Positions 1-12,932 are shown, counted from the first letter of the stretch. The stretch: DNA of 64,000 nt from Odontocerum albicorne (GCA_949825065.1 OX463841.1:17313064-17377063), one strand, 5' to 3'. Notes: generated by a model from the letters alone, not told the origin. Made by a program: numbers and translations.

Positions 1-326
1 TAATATAACTAACAGCTACCGTTATTTGAGGAAAGTCTCTACCATTTAAGAACTAATTAATTATTATTTTATATTTTGATAACCGAATAAATTATTTGCG
101 TTCAATTTAGATTGAAGAATATTTTTACGATTTCAATCGTAGCGTATCATAATTTTTAATTCATTGATTTTAATCTTGCCGATACATGGTTTGTTAGATA
201 TACAAATTAATATATTCTCTATATAGCAATTTACAGATCAAACCTCTTAAAACAGCCTTGTAATTAATTTGGTCACCAAAAATTGGTTGCAAGACGTAAT
301 TTTTTTTGTTGATACATGCTTTTATC

Positions 327-395
327 GGCGTTGTGGCCTAATTATTGGCGAGCTTGTTAATCACTTAGACGTCTTGTGTTCGATTCCCAGGCTGA
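327..395 (+). mobile_element. tRNA-derived SINE head (worn)
   Basis: GTTGTGGCCTAATTATTGGC resembles an A box and TGTTCGATTCCCAGGC a B box. Compare 8959-9031 and 1706-1775. A real tRNA is unlikely because the cloverleaf stems do not close. Confidence 0.45.
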
Positions 396-419
396 ACTGG
401 GCTAGTTTTCACTTTCAGA

Positions 420-1700
420 ATATAATATTATTGTTACACTAAGGCTAAGTACTTAGATACGATGCATTTTCGCAACACTCCTTTAGTGACAAGTGTTTGA
501 TAACAACGTTATGCTACCCTTCTAAACAAGAAAAGTAACTGCAAGTGTCCAAATGTTAAGTAAAACCACATTCTAACAGATTATGTTCCTAAATCAAGCA
601 TCTTACAGAAAATATATTGAATTCAAATGTAAATTTTAAGTTTTGTTTAGAATATAATGGTAAAGAATTGATATAAAGTTCTATAAAAGCCAACAAAATC
701 ACAGCAATCCCTTAGTCGCTGCCCTGGGGGCTTACGAGAGTAAATCCGACCTACCCTTCCGTTATAAGCACAAGCTCCCGAAGCATTATCTGTTGCCTGA
801 CTAGTCCACCTACAGTATTAGCTGGGACGACCAAGGTCTGAGTGAATGTGATGGAATACAAGTAGCCTGAACGAGTGAACTTGTTTTTGCTAAATAATTA
901 GTGTAAGAATTGTTATCTAGTTATAAGTAGTATGTAGGTGTTAATTATTTCTAAGATCTCATATATTAAGATTGAATAAATAAAATAAAATGATATGTAG
1001 GAAAATAAGATTAAGTAAGTTCATAAATTATAACATATAATTAAGATTAGTTAAGTAATAAATTTGTATATAGGTATAGCCTTGACAAATGTTTGTACAA
1101 TAATTCACTTTGTTTAATAAAAAAAAAGAAGCTTTACCAAATGAAATATAAATATTTTTGAAACTTTATGGTAATGTACAATACTAAATGACCGTTTATA
1201 AGTTATAATAGTATTATTTTAGTCCTGAAAGGAATGTATCACTTGAAATTTAAACAGTATCGTTAAAAACAAAGTTACCCCAAATCCATAAACCTTATAA
1301 GTTTGCTTACAACCCACCCTGAGGGGGATAGTATGAAAAATGCTTACTGAAAAATATTATATCTTTGTAAATATTTTTTTCCTCATTCAATCAAACCTTT
1401 ATCAATAGCTTATAATGCCCCGCATATTGTGTGTAACTGGCATAATTTATTAATTAAATTCATTAATGTTATCTCGATGTCTCGTACATTTATAGCAACT
1501 TTATCTGTTAGTGATAACTTATAACACGTTAATTATACCTGTATAACGAAAACTTGTCAGTACCTTGCTCTTTTGATTGTGGTACACTCGTGTTTAAAAC
1601 ACGCATAACATTTGTTCCAATTGTTTTAACAATCAAATCCATGTACAATATATAAGACTGATTAATGACTTGATTATATTTAAATAGAAAAATCACTTAA
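420..1700. other. No gene seen
   Basis: A+T-rich DNA. A G+C-richer block at 714-870 (GCCCTGGGGGCTTACGAGAG) looks like a repeat fragment but was not identified. Confidence 0.6.
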
Positions 1701-1705
1701 CAACA

Positions 1706-1775
1706 GAGGTGCGTGGCCACACGGTAACGCACTGGACTTCTGTACGGAAGGTCGCCGGTTCGAACCCAGCGTTGT
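1706..1775 (+). mobile_element. tRNA-derived SINE head
   Basis: GTGCGTGGCCACACGGTAAC (A box region) and CGCCGGTTCGAACCCAGCG (B box). A paralogue is at 47393-47465. Confidence 0.55.
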
Positions 1776-1962
1776 AATACTCCCCTCGAATGACGCGGGC
1801 ATTTTAAAGAATATATTTAACTTCGTTCACATCTATTCTTAAAAAAGTAAAGATTTCGTATCTTAAATGAAAAACTGTCACTGTCGATATTAAATAGTTT
1901 TGAAACTGAGTTTTTAAAATTGAAATTATAGATGTACTAGAAAACTTATTTCAATTTTATAA

Positions 1963-2023
1963 TTAGGCGAACTCACTTGATAGACCGCTTGCCTTCCAGC
2001 CCGGGGTTTCGGATTCGAATTGC
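1963..2023 (+). mobile_element. tRNA-derived SINE head
   Basis: CTCACTTGATAGACCGCTTG and TTCGGATTCGAATTGC; A/B box spacing as in the other heads. Confidence 0.45.
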
Positions 2024-2098
2024 AATAGTCAGGTATTATATCCAATAATAAGAACAAAACATGTCCAAGATCCAAGACAACCCTTATATGATCACTAA

Positions 2099-2260
2099 CA
2101 AGCAACATTGAAATTAAAATCTAGGAATAGTTTCTGGAATAGAGCGCTGGAACTAACGGTTCTTCCGGATAAAGAGAGTTTTCTAAAATGGAAAGAAAAA
2201 ACAACTGATGATTGGATGAAGCTCTCGAAAAATATGACGCCTAGAGACCAAATGCTTTGA
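2099..2260 (+). other. Short open frame of unknown origin
   Basis: Fifty-three codons between stops, reading LKSRNSFWNRALELTVLPDK then ESFLKWKEKTTDDWMKLSKN. Amino-acid composition looks protein-like, but there is no ATG at its start and no family was recognised; probably a relic. Confidence 0.25.
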
Positions 2261-2265
2261 CCTAC

Positions 2266-2837
2266 TTGTAGATCACTAAATAGACTCCAAGTATGAGTGA
2301 CTAGTCGCAAGATGAATATTTTAAGATGAAACATCTTGAACAAAAATATCACTGAATGTGATTATGTAGATATACACGACTCACATACAACACATGCTAG
2401 TTTGCCCGAAAAACGGGATACATGCTCTAGGCAGGACCTGATTGTTGCGAATTATAGGGCGATCTCTGTTGCCTCCTACTGGAAACACGTGGTTTAATTG
2501 ATAGTCCGACAGGGAAATAAATTTTTCAAATAGTTCCCAAAAAATGGGCTCTAAACTTTTGATCTCTTTGCCACACGGCAATAAAACCTCCCGGCTGTAC
2601 TGTTTAACACAATTCAGTAATACTCATATAAAGCCTGCTTTTGGGGATTGTTAGTAAAGTTAGTAAATCAAAATGATTTACAAAATATGGATTTTTATAT
2701 TGTATAAAAAATATTATGTATCATATTTCGGCGTAGTCCTGGATCATGAGGTGAGTGGATTTTTGAAGTGAAACTTCTATATGCGCGGTAGGGCAAATTT
2801 ACCCGAACGTCACGAAAAGTGAAACGGTGTAATATAT
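2266..2837. other. No gene seen
   Basis: Unassigned; the TTGAAGTGAAACTTCTATAT segment near 2765 resembles dispersed repeat sequence. Confidence 0.5.
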
Positions 2838-3099
2838 TATTATTATTAAATATTGTATTTATTAATAAATTATTATTAATTATTTTAATATTAATAATTA
2901 TAAATTATTAATAATAATTAATATTATTTTAATATTAATAAGCGTATTATATTATTATTAGAATAATTATTCAAATTATTATTAAAAATAAAAAAATTGT
3001 GTATATTATTTTTACAATATATTAATATATTTAACATTTATTAATTTCATTTTATATTAAATTGTTTTATTTAAATTTATTTAATATTTATTTTAATAT
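2838..3099. repeat. A+T low-complexity stretch
   Basis: TTATTATTAAT-type sequence in both orientations with almost no G or C. Confidence 0.9.
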
Positions 3100-3154
3100 T
3101 ACAATAAAAAAAACAGATGCGCGCGAATCTCACACATCTGTTTTTTTTATTGTA
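3100..3154. repeat. Perfect 20-bp hairpin
   Basis: TACAATAAAAAAAACAGATG (3100-3119) and its exact complement CATCTGTTTTTTTTATTGTA (3135-3154) around a 15-nt loop beginning CGCGCGAA. Confidence 0.92.
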
Positions 3155-4179
3155 AACAATTATGAATGTCTCGTTCAGAAAAAGGCTTTAAATCTTGAAT
3201 TAGTACAGCTTTGATTTAAAGCTGCAATTGATATATGTTAATTGTCTGATACAAGAATATAAAACAAAGATTCGAAGTGTCAAGTATTTTTAAGTTTAAC
3301 ATCTCCCACCTAGACTGAAAGAAGTAATAACAACCCCAAATAAATAAAAAAAAACCATGAAAATAATCAAAACCAATAGATGTATCAAAATAATACATTT
3401 TTAAAGCTTTTTCCGATAATGTTAAAACCGGAATTCTGGATTCTTTGCTTTCAATACTCAATTGTCCGCATTATTAAAAGCTAAAATCACAGTTACAGTT
3501 TAATTAAGAATCTAAACAGAGTAAACAATGCGTTGCGTCACAATTTGATCAAATCAATGGTTAAATAAACAATGGATTCCGTGTAATTCAATACTAAGAA
3601 ACACGACTAATGCTTCGATTTTCAATTTGCTAATATGAAAAATAAAATAAAATGTTAAAAATAATGAATAAAAACATTTCCGTTTGGATGACGCAGTCAA
3701 GTTTATTGGCACTTAATAAGAGGAACGTATCACAGTAATTACAAATAATTATCAGCTGTCAATAAAACAAAGGACTTTTCGCTTCAACGCAGTCGTATTG
3801 TATCCGAGATAATAGGTTTATAAGCGACGAAGACGGTTTTCACGCACGAGCGCCTTCAGGAAGACCAAATTGATTCCGAGAACTAAAATAAAAGAGGCTT
3901 GACAAATGATTTTTTTTAGTAAAGTAATAAATAGGCTTTAGGTAAAAAAGGTTCATTATTTGTTATTTATTTATACTAAAAAAATATTTATGTATGAGGA
4001 TATTCAAAACTTTCAACTTATTTCAACTAAATGAGAATATAATTAATTTGAAGGAACGATGATTTTATTGCATAAGGATTAATACTTATCCAAAAAAAAG
4101 AACCTTCTTTCTAGGTATTGGAGTCAACGTAAGGCTATCAAGTATGAAATAGTAGGTAGGGCCAAAATCCTTTAGGCTT
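3155..4179. other. No gene seen
   Basis: Includes a small imperfect hairpin (CTTTAAATC ... GATTTAAAG, 3186-3222) and a more complex block at 3690-3890. Confidence 0.55.
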
Positions 4180-5110
4180 TAATTAAGCGTATGATACTCT
4201 AAAATATAATATAATTAGTGATGCGGATATGTGGACAAGTATGGCCGGTAGACAACATTAAATTTTGACTCAATAATCATACCTTTGGATTTAGAACTAT
4301 TTAATCAGCCACTGTTTACAATTTACGCACTGTTTACAATTAAGCGTATGATACCCCTATAACATAATTTAATTAGTGATGCGGATATGTGGACAAGTAC
4401 GGCCGGTAGACAACATTATATTTTGACTCAATAATCATACCTTTGGATTTGGAACTATTTTATCAGGCACTTTACGCACTGTTTACAATAAAGCGAATGA
4501 TACCCTAAAACATAATTCAATTAATTATGCTGATGTGTGGACAAGTATGACCTGTAGACATTATATTTTGACTCAGTAATCATACCTTCGGATTTAAAAC
4601 TATTTAATCAGGCACTTTACGCACTGTTTACAATTAAGCGCGTGATACCCTAAAACATAATATAATTAGTGATGCGGATATGTGGACAAGTATGGCCGGT
4701 AGACAACATTATATTTTGACTCAATAATAATACCTTTGGATTTAGAACTATTTAATCAGGCACTTTATGCACTGTTTACAATTAAGCGCATAATACCCTA
4801 AAACATAATTTAATTATTGATGCGGATATGTGGACAAGTATGGCCGGTAGACATTATATTTTGACTCAATAATCATACCTTTGGATTTAGAACTATTTAA
4901 TCAGGCACTTTACGCAATGTTTACAATTTACACACTGTTTACAATTAAGCGTATGATACCCTAAACATAATTTAATTAGTGTTGCGGATAATTGGACAAG
5001 TATGGTCGATAGATATTATATTAAGACTCAATAATCATACCTTTGGATTTAGAACTATTTAATCAGGCACTTTACGCACTGTTTACAATTTACTCACTGT
5101 TTACAATTAG
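4180..5110 (+). repeat. Tandem array, ~150-160-bp unit, six copies
   Basis: Units begin AAGCGTATGATACYCTAAAA and contain GATGCGGATATGTGGACAAG, TTTTGACTCAATAATCATAC and GCACTGTTTACAATT. Unit starts are near 4186, 4344, 4492, 4637, 4785 and 4949. Confidence 0.92.
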
Positions 5111-5117
5111 ATTATAT

Positions 5118-5437
5118 TTCTTGTGATCCCATATACCGAAGTGGAGTGAGAGTGAGACGCGAATAGCGTCACTTCCTCACCCATAGCGGTTCTTTAGAAT
5201 GAATATACCTACGTCACACACTGACACACGTTTGATTGTATTGATGAATTTATTCTCGATTTTCACAAAATATCTCTGATGTGCCCGATAAGTGCTAATT
5301 ATTATTAATATTATTTTTTCATTCAATGCGTAAATGTATTACGGAGGAATACCTAAAATCTGAACCCAGTATTTATTATATTTATAGAAGATGTTAGAAG
5401 CAATGTGTACTCGTTACATATCACAGGGAAGGAAGGG
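5118..5437 (-). mobile_element. piggyBac-like MITE, truncated copy
   Basis: The left half of the family in reverse orientation, ending ...TCACAGGGAAGGAAGGG at TTAA 5438-5441. It abuts the end of the tandem array at about 5110. Confidence 0.78.
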
Positions 5438-5493
5438 TTAAAGAGGTCATAAGTGAAAAGAAGAAAGGAATCATTTAAAAAAATATGGTTTAC

Positions 5494-5562
5494 AGCGGAA
5501 TTTGAACCTGTAACCACCGGGCTAGGAGACAAACGTCTTACCAATTAGGCAACGGAGGTCGT
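5494..5562 (-). mobile_element. tRNA-derived SINE head
   Basis: Minus strand: GACCTCCGTTGCCTAATTGG ... TACAGGTTCAAATTCCGC. The GACCTCCGT start is shared with 8959-9031. Confidence 0.55.
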
Positions 5563-5717
5563 CTCTTAAGAAGATCATTTTTAGGTCTTGTATAAAAATT
5601 GATGATGGTATATGAAGACTACACTAAATTTAAAGCTAGGTGTGTTAAGGCGCAATTCGACTGAGGCAACACTGAACGACATGAGGCATGCGACATGTAT
5701 CCTAGTGTTGCCTGTTA

Positions 5718-5770
5718 TTAAAGTTGTTAGAAGCAATGTGTACTAGTTACACATCACAGGGAAGGAAGGG
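5718..5770 (-). mobile_element. piggyBac-like MITE terminal fragment
   Basis: 53 bp identical in kind to the terminus at 5385-5437 (AGAAGCAATGTGTACTAGTT ... GGAAGGAAGGG), ending at TTAA 5771-5774. Confidence 0.7.
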
Positions 5771-5774
5771 TTAA

Positions 5775-6689
5775 AGACACAAAATTGGATTTTTTTCAAA
5801 TATGTATGTTAAAGAAACTTATGATAATCTATAAATTATTTAATTAATTTAGTGGTAACTTACAGTTTCAAATCACGTGCTTAAAAATAACCAGTCTTTT
5901 TTTTGTTTTTTTTTTCAAAACTTAAGTATAATAAAATCGATAGTAAGCGTGATACAATATATTATATTAACAAGTCTTTGTCTTTTTATTAAGTTTATAA
6001 CTATAGTTATTTAATAAATATTAATAGTTTCAATTATACAATATTAAAATATTCGATTTAAAGTGGCAGGTAAAGTTTAAGTTAGAGCGACACCTATAAA
6101 CGAATGGGATCATTTTCAGTTATACGAGTATTTTCTACTTGCAAATTTATTCCTATAATTTTACATTTAAATGAATTCTTATATTTAATATTTTCAATAT
6201 CTGATTTTTCGGAAAATAAATGGTTTTATAGTAAAAAATTATTAAATTATATTTAATACTTAGTATTATTAACATTTCTATTTATCGTAAACTCTTTAAA
6301 TTGTACCCTTACCATTTATTATATTTTACAATTATATCTTTTGATTATAAGGCTTTGTTTTAGACATCGCCGGACTACGGTCGCCTTTTTGAGTCGCTCG
6401 GATGATTAAGGCAGATGTGCAAGACCAAGTAATTGTATGGGATGGACGCTATGTACCCCAAATCGGTCACATCCTTTTCGGAGGGTCAAATCAAATCAAT
6501 ACACTATTTTTTGTCAATTGAACAGGTTGAAATCACAATGGTTGGGTCTGAATAATTTTATTGATTTTGATTTTCCAATTCCGAGGGAAGAACAAGATTC
6601 TTTCCCTACAAATATGTAGGATGCTTAGTTATTCACACATTTTCATGCATTCATTAATTTCAGTGTCCAGATAATCAATAATTAATAAT
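5775..6689. other. No gene seen
   Basis: A+T-rich; a TACGAGTA octamer at 6123. Confidence 0.6.
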
Positions 6690-7045
6690 ACTAGGTGTTC
6701 CTAGTAGGAGGCCACATAACATATATCGTCCTTTCATTCGCATCAATCAGGTCCTGCTTGGTGCATGTAGCCCCGATGGTCAGACAAACTACTTGGTGCG
6801 TCCAGAAAGTAAAGAACGATTGCGCACCACGCCCTGCAATTATCCACACCACTGCGATCGTATGCACACCAGTTAGTTCCTTCCCCCGCTTCAGTGCGAA
6901 CCGAGTTTTTTTTTTGGACATCCTCCTTACAGCCCTGACTTGGCACCAAGTGATTTTCACTTATTCCCGAAACTAGAGGAATTTTTGGCGGAAAACAGTT
7001 CGCAAACGAGTAAGACCTCAAACAAGAAGTGACACCCTGGCTCAA
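6690..7045 (+). pseudogene. Decayed mariner transposase
   Basis: A degenerate, frameshifted stretch. Around 6920-6995 the + strand reads PPYSPDLAP(S)DFHLFPKLEE in broken frames, the mariner third-Asp region. An upstream TGGTGCGTCCAGAAAGTAAA stretch may be more of the same. Much older than the mariner at 51.2 kb. Confidence 0.65.
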
Positions 7046-7095
7046 ATCTTTCGCGGTAGAAGAGTATAAGTATTATAGTATCTGTTTTATTTTAG

Positions 7096-7787
7096 TACAT
7101 TTAGTACCCGCTTTTACGTTTTTATTTCCCGCAATTTACGTTTGAAATATTTAAAATGCAAATCCTTCTTTAAACATATTTAATTAAATGCGCGACGATT
7201 TAAAATATTTGAAATGAATATTAGGAAGCAAAAATATGTTGTTTCTATTTAAAGACACGTGTGCACCTGCAGCGCTCATGGTCAAGGTTACACTAGTCGT
7301 GTGATTGGTGGGAAATTTAGCGATTGGTGGGAAATTTAGCGAATCAGAGGCAGGCAGACTGTATGATATATTTGGTCAATCTGTGCTTGTGTTTTAAACG
7401 TGTCGGTCGTGTACATACAATTTCAATTGTCAATTGTCGTGTATTTCGTGGGTCAATTTACATTTTTTTCATTTTTTTTAATTTTCCGTTGAATCCCTTC
7501 AAATAATATCTCAGCAAAAAAAGACATTATCGATTCGAGAGAAAAGGAAAATTCTTGAAAAAGTGAATAAATATGTTGGTCCACGTGTTTCGCTCGCGCG
7601 TGATTTGGGGATACCCATTACAACTTTGGCTACGATAATAAAAAATCGCGAATCGATTGAAAAAAAGTTTTCCGATTTGCGTGATTATCTAAATAAAAAA
7701 TAATTTTCTATTTTTTTTTCTAACGTTTTCCCTCCAATTACGTTTTTTTATCAGTCCCTTCAAAAACGTAAAAACGGGGTTTCACTG
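7096..7787 (+). mobile_element. pogo-like non-autonomous element
   Basis: The right end CGTAAAAACGGGGTTTCACTG is followed by TA. The left end is worn but repeats ACCCGCTTTTACGTTTTTAT in inverted orientation. CAGTGAAACCCCG-type termini and the TA target fit pogo/Tigger. It encloses a readable N-terminal HTH domain. Confidence 0.7.
7487..7702 (+). pseudogene. pogo/CENP-B-type HTH (pipsqueak-like) domain fragment
   Basis: A frame with no clear ATG reads KKTLSIREKRKILEKVNKYV, then GPRVSLARDLGIPITTLATI, then IKNRESIEKKFSDLRDYLNK and a stop at 7702. This is the DNA-binding N-terminal domain of pogo-class transposases and CENP-B-like proteins (SLARDLGIPxTTL is the recognition helix). The DDE catalytic part is absent, so the element depends on an enzyme elsewhere. 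Confidence 0.75.
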
Positions 7788-8599
7788 TAATTAGTATCTG
7801 CTGAAGATCACAAAACAAGAAAAATATACACTCTGTGTTATAGATACAAACAATTATGAGCTTCAGAGATAAATATTGTAATAAAATTCTTACGAACATG
7901 ATTACCTACAAGTTTAAATAATATAAAATGCTTTATACAGAAAGTGAACATAAACATCAGGTTTCTTTATTACTTTATTACTCTCCAAATAATGAGAGAA
8001 TTATGACTTGTTAGGATCTAAGATACTGTTCGTACTTTGTATAGAAATAAGTGTCAATGATGCATCTAACAACTGTATATATCCTGTCATTACAAGAATG
8101 TTGTCCATTTTAAACAAGTCAAGATAGATGATGTATCGTGTAGCAGCAGGTAGGATTCACACTACGAGTACATCCTGCAGTACGATCTGGTTTAATCAGA
8201 GTTGGTACATCCTGAACAAGACCACTGCAGGTCATGGAACTACGAGTATTGTCTTTGGAGGTATTGACTTCTTTGTTTCTGCTCGGTGTAGTCTAGGTCA
8301 GTTGTTGGCTTTAAATTGTCTTGTTAGTTAAATAAACATACTTTTCTTGGAAAACAATGAGCTGTTTCTTTATAAATTTCTATGTTTGATGGAATCTTTT
8401 ATTGATAATAATATACCATTTGCCTTTGTTGTACTTGATAAATTTTTAGAAAAATTAATCTCACTTTAGTTTAACTCTTTATATTGAGAGCATCAAATTT
8501 ATTTTTGTTTTCAACAAAAACATTGCTAATTTTGAAATGCTAAACACTAGACCTAAAGCTGAACGTGTTACTTTCAAATATCGGAAGATCTATGAAGTT

Positions 8600-8870
8600 T
8601 TCTTTATAATTCGACTTTCCTTGGCAATCTTTTTGCGGTTTTCTCACAAAATATGTTTTTCTGAATATATGCAGATGCGGGGAAGTACGAGTATCTTATC
8701 TAATGGCCGCAGCCACTACGTTCCTATCCTTACACTCAACTATGAGTTTTATTTTGTAATATTTTTAATCCGTCAATAATATTGGGTTTGAGTGTCAAGT
8801 TGGAGCGCCTTTGAGGAGTGTTTGCTCTTTAAATGGCTCTATATAAATTGTTCTTTTATTATCATTAAAA
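8600..8870 (+). repeat. Dispersed repeat family (SINE-like body), copy 1
   Basis: Contains ATGCAGATGCGGGGAAGTAC, CCTATCCTTACACTCAAC, TTTTGTAATATTTTTAATCC and a GGCTCTATATAAATTG plus T/A-rich tail. Copies at 35590-35845 and 56195-56345. Compared with the 35.6-kb copy it carries a 6-bp CGAGTA insertion at 8688-8693. Confidence 0.7.
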
Positions 8871-8958
8871 ACCTCTTCAGAATTCAGAAAGCAATTTGAA
8901 CTCGTTTATACAATAATATAAGAACGAAGAAATTGTGGGATTAAAATAGGCAAAAGAT

Positions 8959-9031
8959 GACCTCCGTGGCTAAGTTGATAAGTCACCTGTCTTTCAATTA
9001 ACACGGGGGTTGCGGGCTCGATTCCCGTTGG
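8959..9031 (+). mobile_element. tRNA-derived SINE head
   Basis: GACCTCCGTGGCTAAGTTGA ... GCGGGCTCGATTCCCGTTGG. Best-preserved head with both internal promoter boxes. Confidence 0.6.
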
Positions 9032-9808
9032 AACCCAGATATACATTTTGTGCTGCAGTCTAATTTTTACTTAATGCTTGTTTGAGTCTGCTTTATATAT
9101 TGCCGTCAATTATTATTCAACGAAAAAAATATTCACAATATTTGAAAAAAATACTGGAGAAGATGGCAAGATCAAAGCAAATCGATTTGCTATTGTTTAA
9201 GCTTCAACGCGTGACTTGATGAGGTGATTATTTGCAGTGTTGCATAAAATTAAATCTAATAATAAAAATGCAATCGCGGCAAGTGCAGAACAATGCACCC
9301 GCCGGTACACTTATACAAGCATAGCATCGCTTTTACACTGCACAGATGTTCAGTAATTACGGACATTCAAATTAATATAATTATGTTAATTCATTTATAA
9401 TATCTCACGTCTACTTGGCACAAAGAGGCCGCCTTGATTAGATACTGTGTTTCGATTGTCTGATGCCTGAGCTCCTTCACTCTGGGTTAAGGAAGTCTCA
9501 AGGGAAACAACCCATAAAGAGTTAAAAATCCAAGAAAGAACAGCAACTACATTTTTGTAGTGATAAACTTACCTAATATTCAATACCCTTCTCGTTGCAT
9601 CAGGAATGTAACAAACTGTTTCCATTTCAACTTCTTCGAGGTTAAACAAAGACTGTATCTCTCTAACAAAACTATTAAATATCATTATATATTAACGACC
9701 TCTATAGCCTATTTGGTCCAACTTCTGTCTTTCGATCTAAATTTACGTAAACGTTTGATAATAAACAACAATTTATATAGTATCGCTTGTAGATAAAACT
9801 ATCCTTAA

Positions 9809-10418
9809 CCCTTCCTATCCTGTGATGTGTAACTAGTACACATTGCTTCTAAAAACTTTAATACAATAAATACTGGGTTATAAATATAAATATAATAAAT
9901 ACTGGGTTCAGATTTTAGGTTTTCCTTCGTAATACATTTACTCATTGAATGAAAAAATAGTATTAATAATAATTAGCACTTGTCGGCCATATCAGAGATA
10001 TTTTGTGAAAATCGGGAATAAATTCACCAATACAAACGTGTGTCAGTGTGTGGCATAGGTATATTCATTCTAAAAAAACGCTATGGGTGAGGAAGCGACG
10101 CTATTCACGACTCACTCTCACTCTACTTCGGTATATGGGAACGCAAGAAATAGAATCTCAGTTAACTCGCTTCAGTAGCTCGCGGGCATTCATTTGAGGT
10201 GGTCTCTTCGCCCGTTTTGTGAACGTCGGCCGATGTTTTTTTTTATGTTTTCAGTAATTACATTTAAATTATTATCAATTTTGATTTCAAATTTAATTAA
10301 TTTAAGCGATTGGCTATAAATATTCTTATTTTTCCGATTTTAAATCGCTCATTTTTATATGTGTATTGAATGGACAGCACCGGAACGCGCGGATTTTTTT
10401 AGCACAGGAAGGGAAAGG
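9809..10418 (+). mobile_element. piggyBac-like MITE, full copy 1 (610 bp)
   Basis: TTAA target duplication at 9805-9808 and 10419-10422. Termini CCCTTCCTATCCTGTG and CACAGGAAGGGAAAGG are imperfect inverted repeats. The middle is A+T-rich, with a G+C-richer block (GGTATATGGGAACGCAAG). No transposase; TTAA plus a CCC terminus points to piggyBac. Confidence 0.85.
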
Positions 10419-10439
10419 TTAAGGGACCTTTAATTATAT

Positions 10440-10640
10440 GTTCGAAGATTTTCCACTAGTTTATGACCAAAGCATCTCAAAGCTCCTTTCTTCAACTTAT
10501 CAATAACATAAATTTTATCCATGTATAAATTTATGATGTCTTTTTTCTGCTATCTAGCATACATTAACACTCCATAAATCATCCTTAGAGCATTCATCTT
10601 CATTGCATTATTAACTTCTGCCTAATCCAAGATTCATATC
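10440..10640 (-). pseudogene. LINE ORF2 C-terminal relic
   Basis: Minus-strand frames read NAMKMNALRMIYGVLMYAR, then YMDKIYVIDKLKKGALRCFG, resembling the RIxxGVxRxDR...KGVLRWFGH region of LINE tails. Stops interrupt it. Confidence 0.5.
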
Positions 10641-12744
10641 CTTACGTCAAGTGGGCACCAATATGCTATTATGCATAATAATTTTTGTTTCTTAAAGTTT
10701 ATTTCTTTCGTCCATCTTTTCCAAATCATCTTAGAGCTCCTTTCTCCATGTTTTATTTTATATATTTTTTTTTATTTTATTTTATTTACGACACATCAGT
10801 GTCTTTTACCATATATACAAATGAACATATGCCAAGTTATACAAGTACTTAAAATTATTGTCAAAAAATACAAAACTTTATCTTAAACTAACATGAAGAT
10901 ACAAAAAGCAGTAGTAATAATAAATTACAGTCATTGTTTAAAATTATTTAACATTAATATGTATATTTAAGTTCAATATATGTTATGTATGTATACCACA
11001 AAATATTACCAAACTTCACCAAGCAGACTTACGTAATTGTCGAAAACTTATTTTATAGTGGTAAAGAACTTAGATTTGTTTTTAGTGGAACAACGCTTAC
11101 ATAGAACAATAATTGGATTTTTTGGGAATTTTATGGATAGATCTTGAGATATAGAAAACACATGGGCTCACTTGTAGAACGAGATGCAAGTTGCTTTGCA
11201 GAATTGAAACCTTTCACATGTTGATGCAGTGTTACTCAACTCCAGAAGTAAAGTATTGGCCTTAATGTTTCGTTTATACAAGAAATAAACATTCCAAAAA
11301 GTTGGCATGAGATTAAAGAAAATATTTCTTAATTAAATAAATATTTCAAAATTGGAGAATTCGCATTAAATATCTAAAAGGGTTAACTGTGAAACATCAT
11401 TTAGTATATAATGGACCTCTAAAATGTAATCGTTTGCAGCTACAGTCCGTTGATGAACTGAAAACAAAACAAAATAAGACCAAGAAAAACAAAAGGAAAC
11501 GCGGAATTAATTAAATAAATAATTTTTTAAAGGCTGTCGCGGAATGTTAAAATTACGTCCATGATGAAGACGTTACATTTTAATGATGCCATTCATTTTG
11601 TTCCGAAACAGGTCAGTGGCAGAGAACAAAGAGTTTGAGGAATGTATCTTGAGGGCTGTTGACCAAAAAACACCCCGTCGGAATGTTGTCGCCAACATTT
11701 TGACATCTCAATTAGTATCCCAAAAGGAATGATCGTGTTATAAATTTGTTGGCAGTCGATGCGGCCCTTTTGGTTTATTAATGTAATTATTGATGGCAGA
11801 AGAAATTACAATGTGACAATATTTTATGTCATTTTTGTTATGAATCGACTTTACTACTTGTCGAAGAGTTATATAAATCCCTTTTGTATTTTTACTAAGA
11901 TCTTATTTTACTGTCCTGATTTTATTAAAGGCAAGTTAAGTCTTTTCAGAGGTATGAAGGATTTTTGAACATTATTATTGATATTATTTTACTCCATTTT
12001 TATACAGAATCATTTAACTCTTAAATGGTAAAACTATCTACACAATAAGCTAAAATCTACCTATTCAGACCTGGTGTCCATTGTAATGGACACAGAGTTC
12101 ATATGCACTTTGTAAACAACTTTGTAATTCATTTCTGTTTTCTAATAACAAATTAAGTGTATGATAATGTATTATTGACTTTGAATGTTTTGGACGCCAT
12201 CTATCTAAACTTATACGACATAATGTTGCATTTAGTGTAAATAATACACACATAAGCAAGACTATTTTTTTAAAACCTTAGAATTAATTCAGGTCTGAAG
12301 AGGTTAAAATCTCAGTTTGACAATGATTTTGTAAAGCGAAACAGGCCTGTCGTTTTAATTTAAGTTTAACGTGTAGACTTTTTACACAATTAAGTGTTAA
12401 AATATTCAATTTATAAATTACTTTGTAAGTCCTCTAAATAGAAACACGTGTAGCGGAAATTAATGCAATTAGTGGAATAAGAAAGTAATTTATTGTTAAA
12501 TATTCTAATTTGATGTTCCACAAAGTAAAATCGGAAACCTTTGATAAATTATTATTTACTTTACTATACATCTTAACTAAGTACAAAAACTGACGTTTTG
12601 TAAAAGTAATTACTGCCATACTTCTTTTATATTTAAAAAAAATGAAGTTTAAAAAATACTCGACAATTTACCTGAAGTTCTAATTTACTAAGACGTGTGA
12701 GATTTCACAGAAATATATTGTATCAATTATACTTTCGTTGTATA
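10641..12744. other. No gene seen
   Basis: Unassigned. A short frame at 11616-11720 (NKEFEECILRAVDQKTPRRN) is not recognised. An 18-bp palindrome TGTCCATTGTAATGGACA lies near 12073. Confidence 0.5.
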
Positions 12745-12820
12745 ACATACAGTATGACCTAGCAGCCTTATTGCCTTGTGACAATATCTTTCAAACAACC
12801 AGAAAAGTGTTAAACAAGCC
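12745..12820 (+). repeat. Dispersed repeat fragment, copy 1
   Basis: ACAGTATGACCTAGCAGCCT, TTGTGACAATATCTTTCAA, CCAGAAAAGTGTTAAA; aligns with 39463-39535. Confidence 0.6.
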
Positions 12821-12867
12821 TCAAGTCGAAAATCAGGCTGGAACCCTTTTAATTTTTTTTAACAACA

Positions 12868-12932
12868 AACGAGAATCGAACTCGAATCCTCGGCTTAAAA
12901 GACAGGCGTCATATCAAGTAGAATACGGCGGT
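12868..12932 (-). mobile_element. tRNA-derived SINE head
   Basis: Minus strand: CCGCCGTATTCTACTTGATA ... GGATTCGAGTTCGATTCTCG. Confidence 0.5.
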
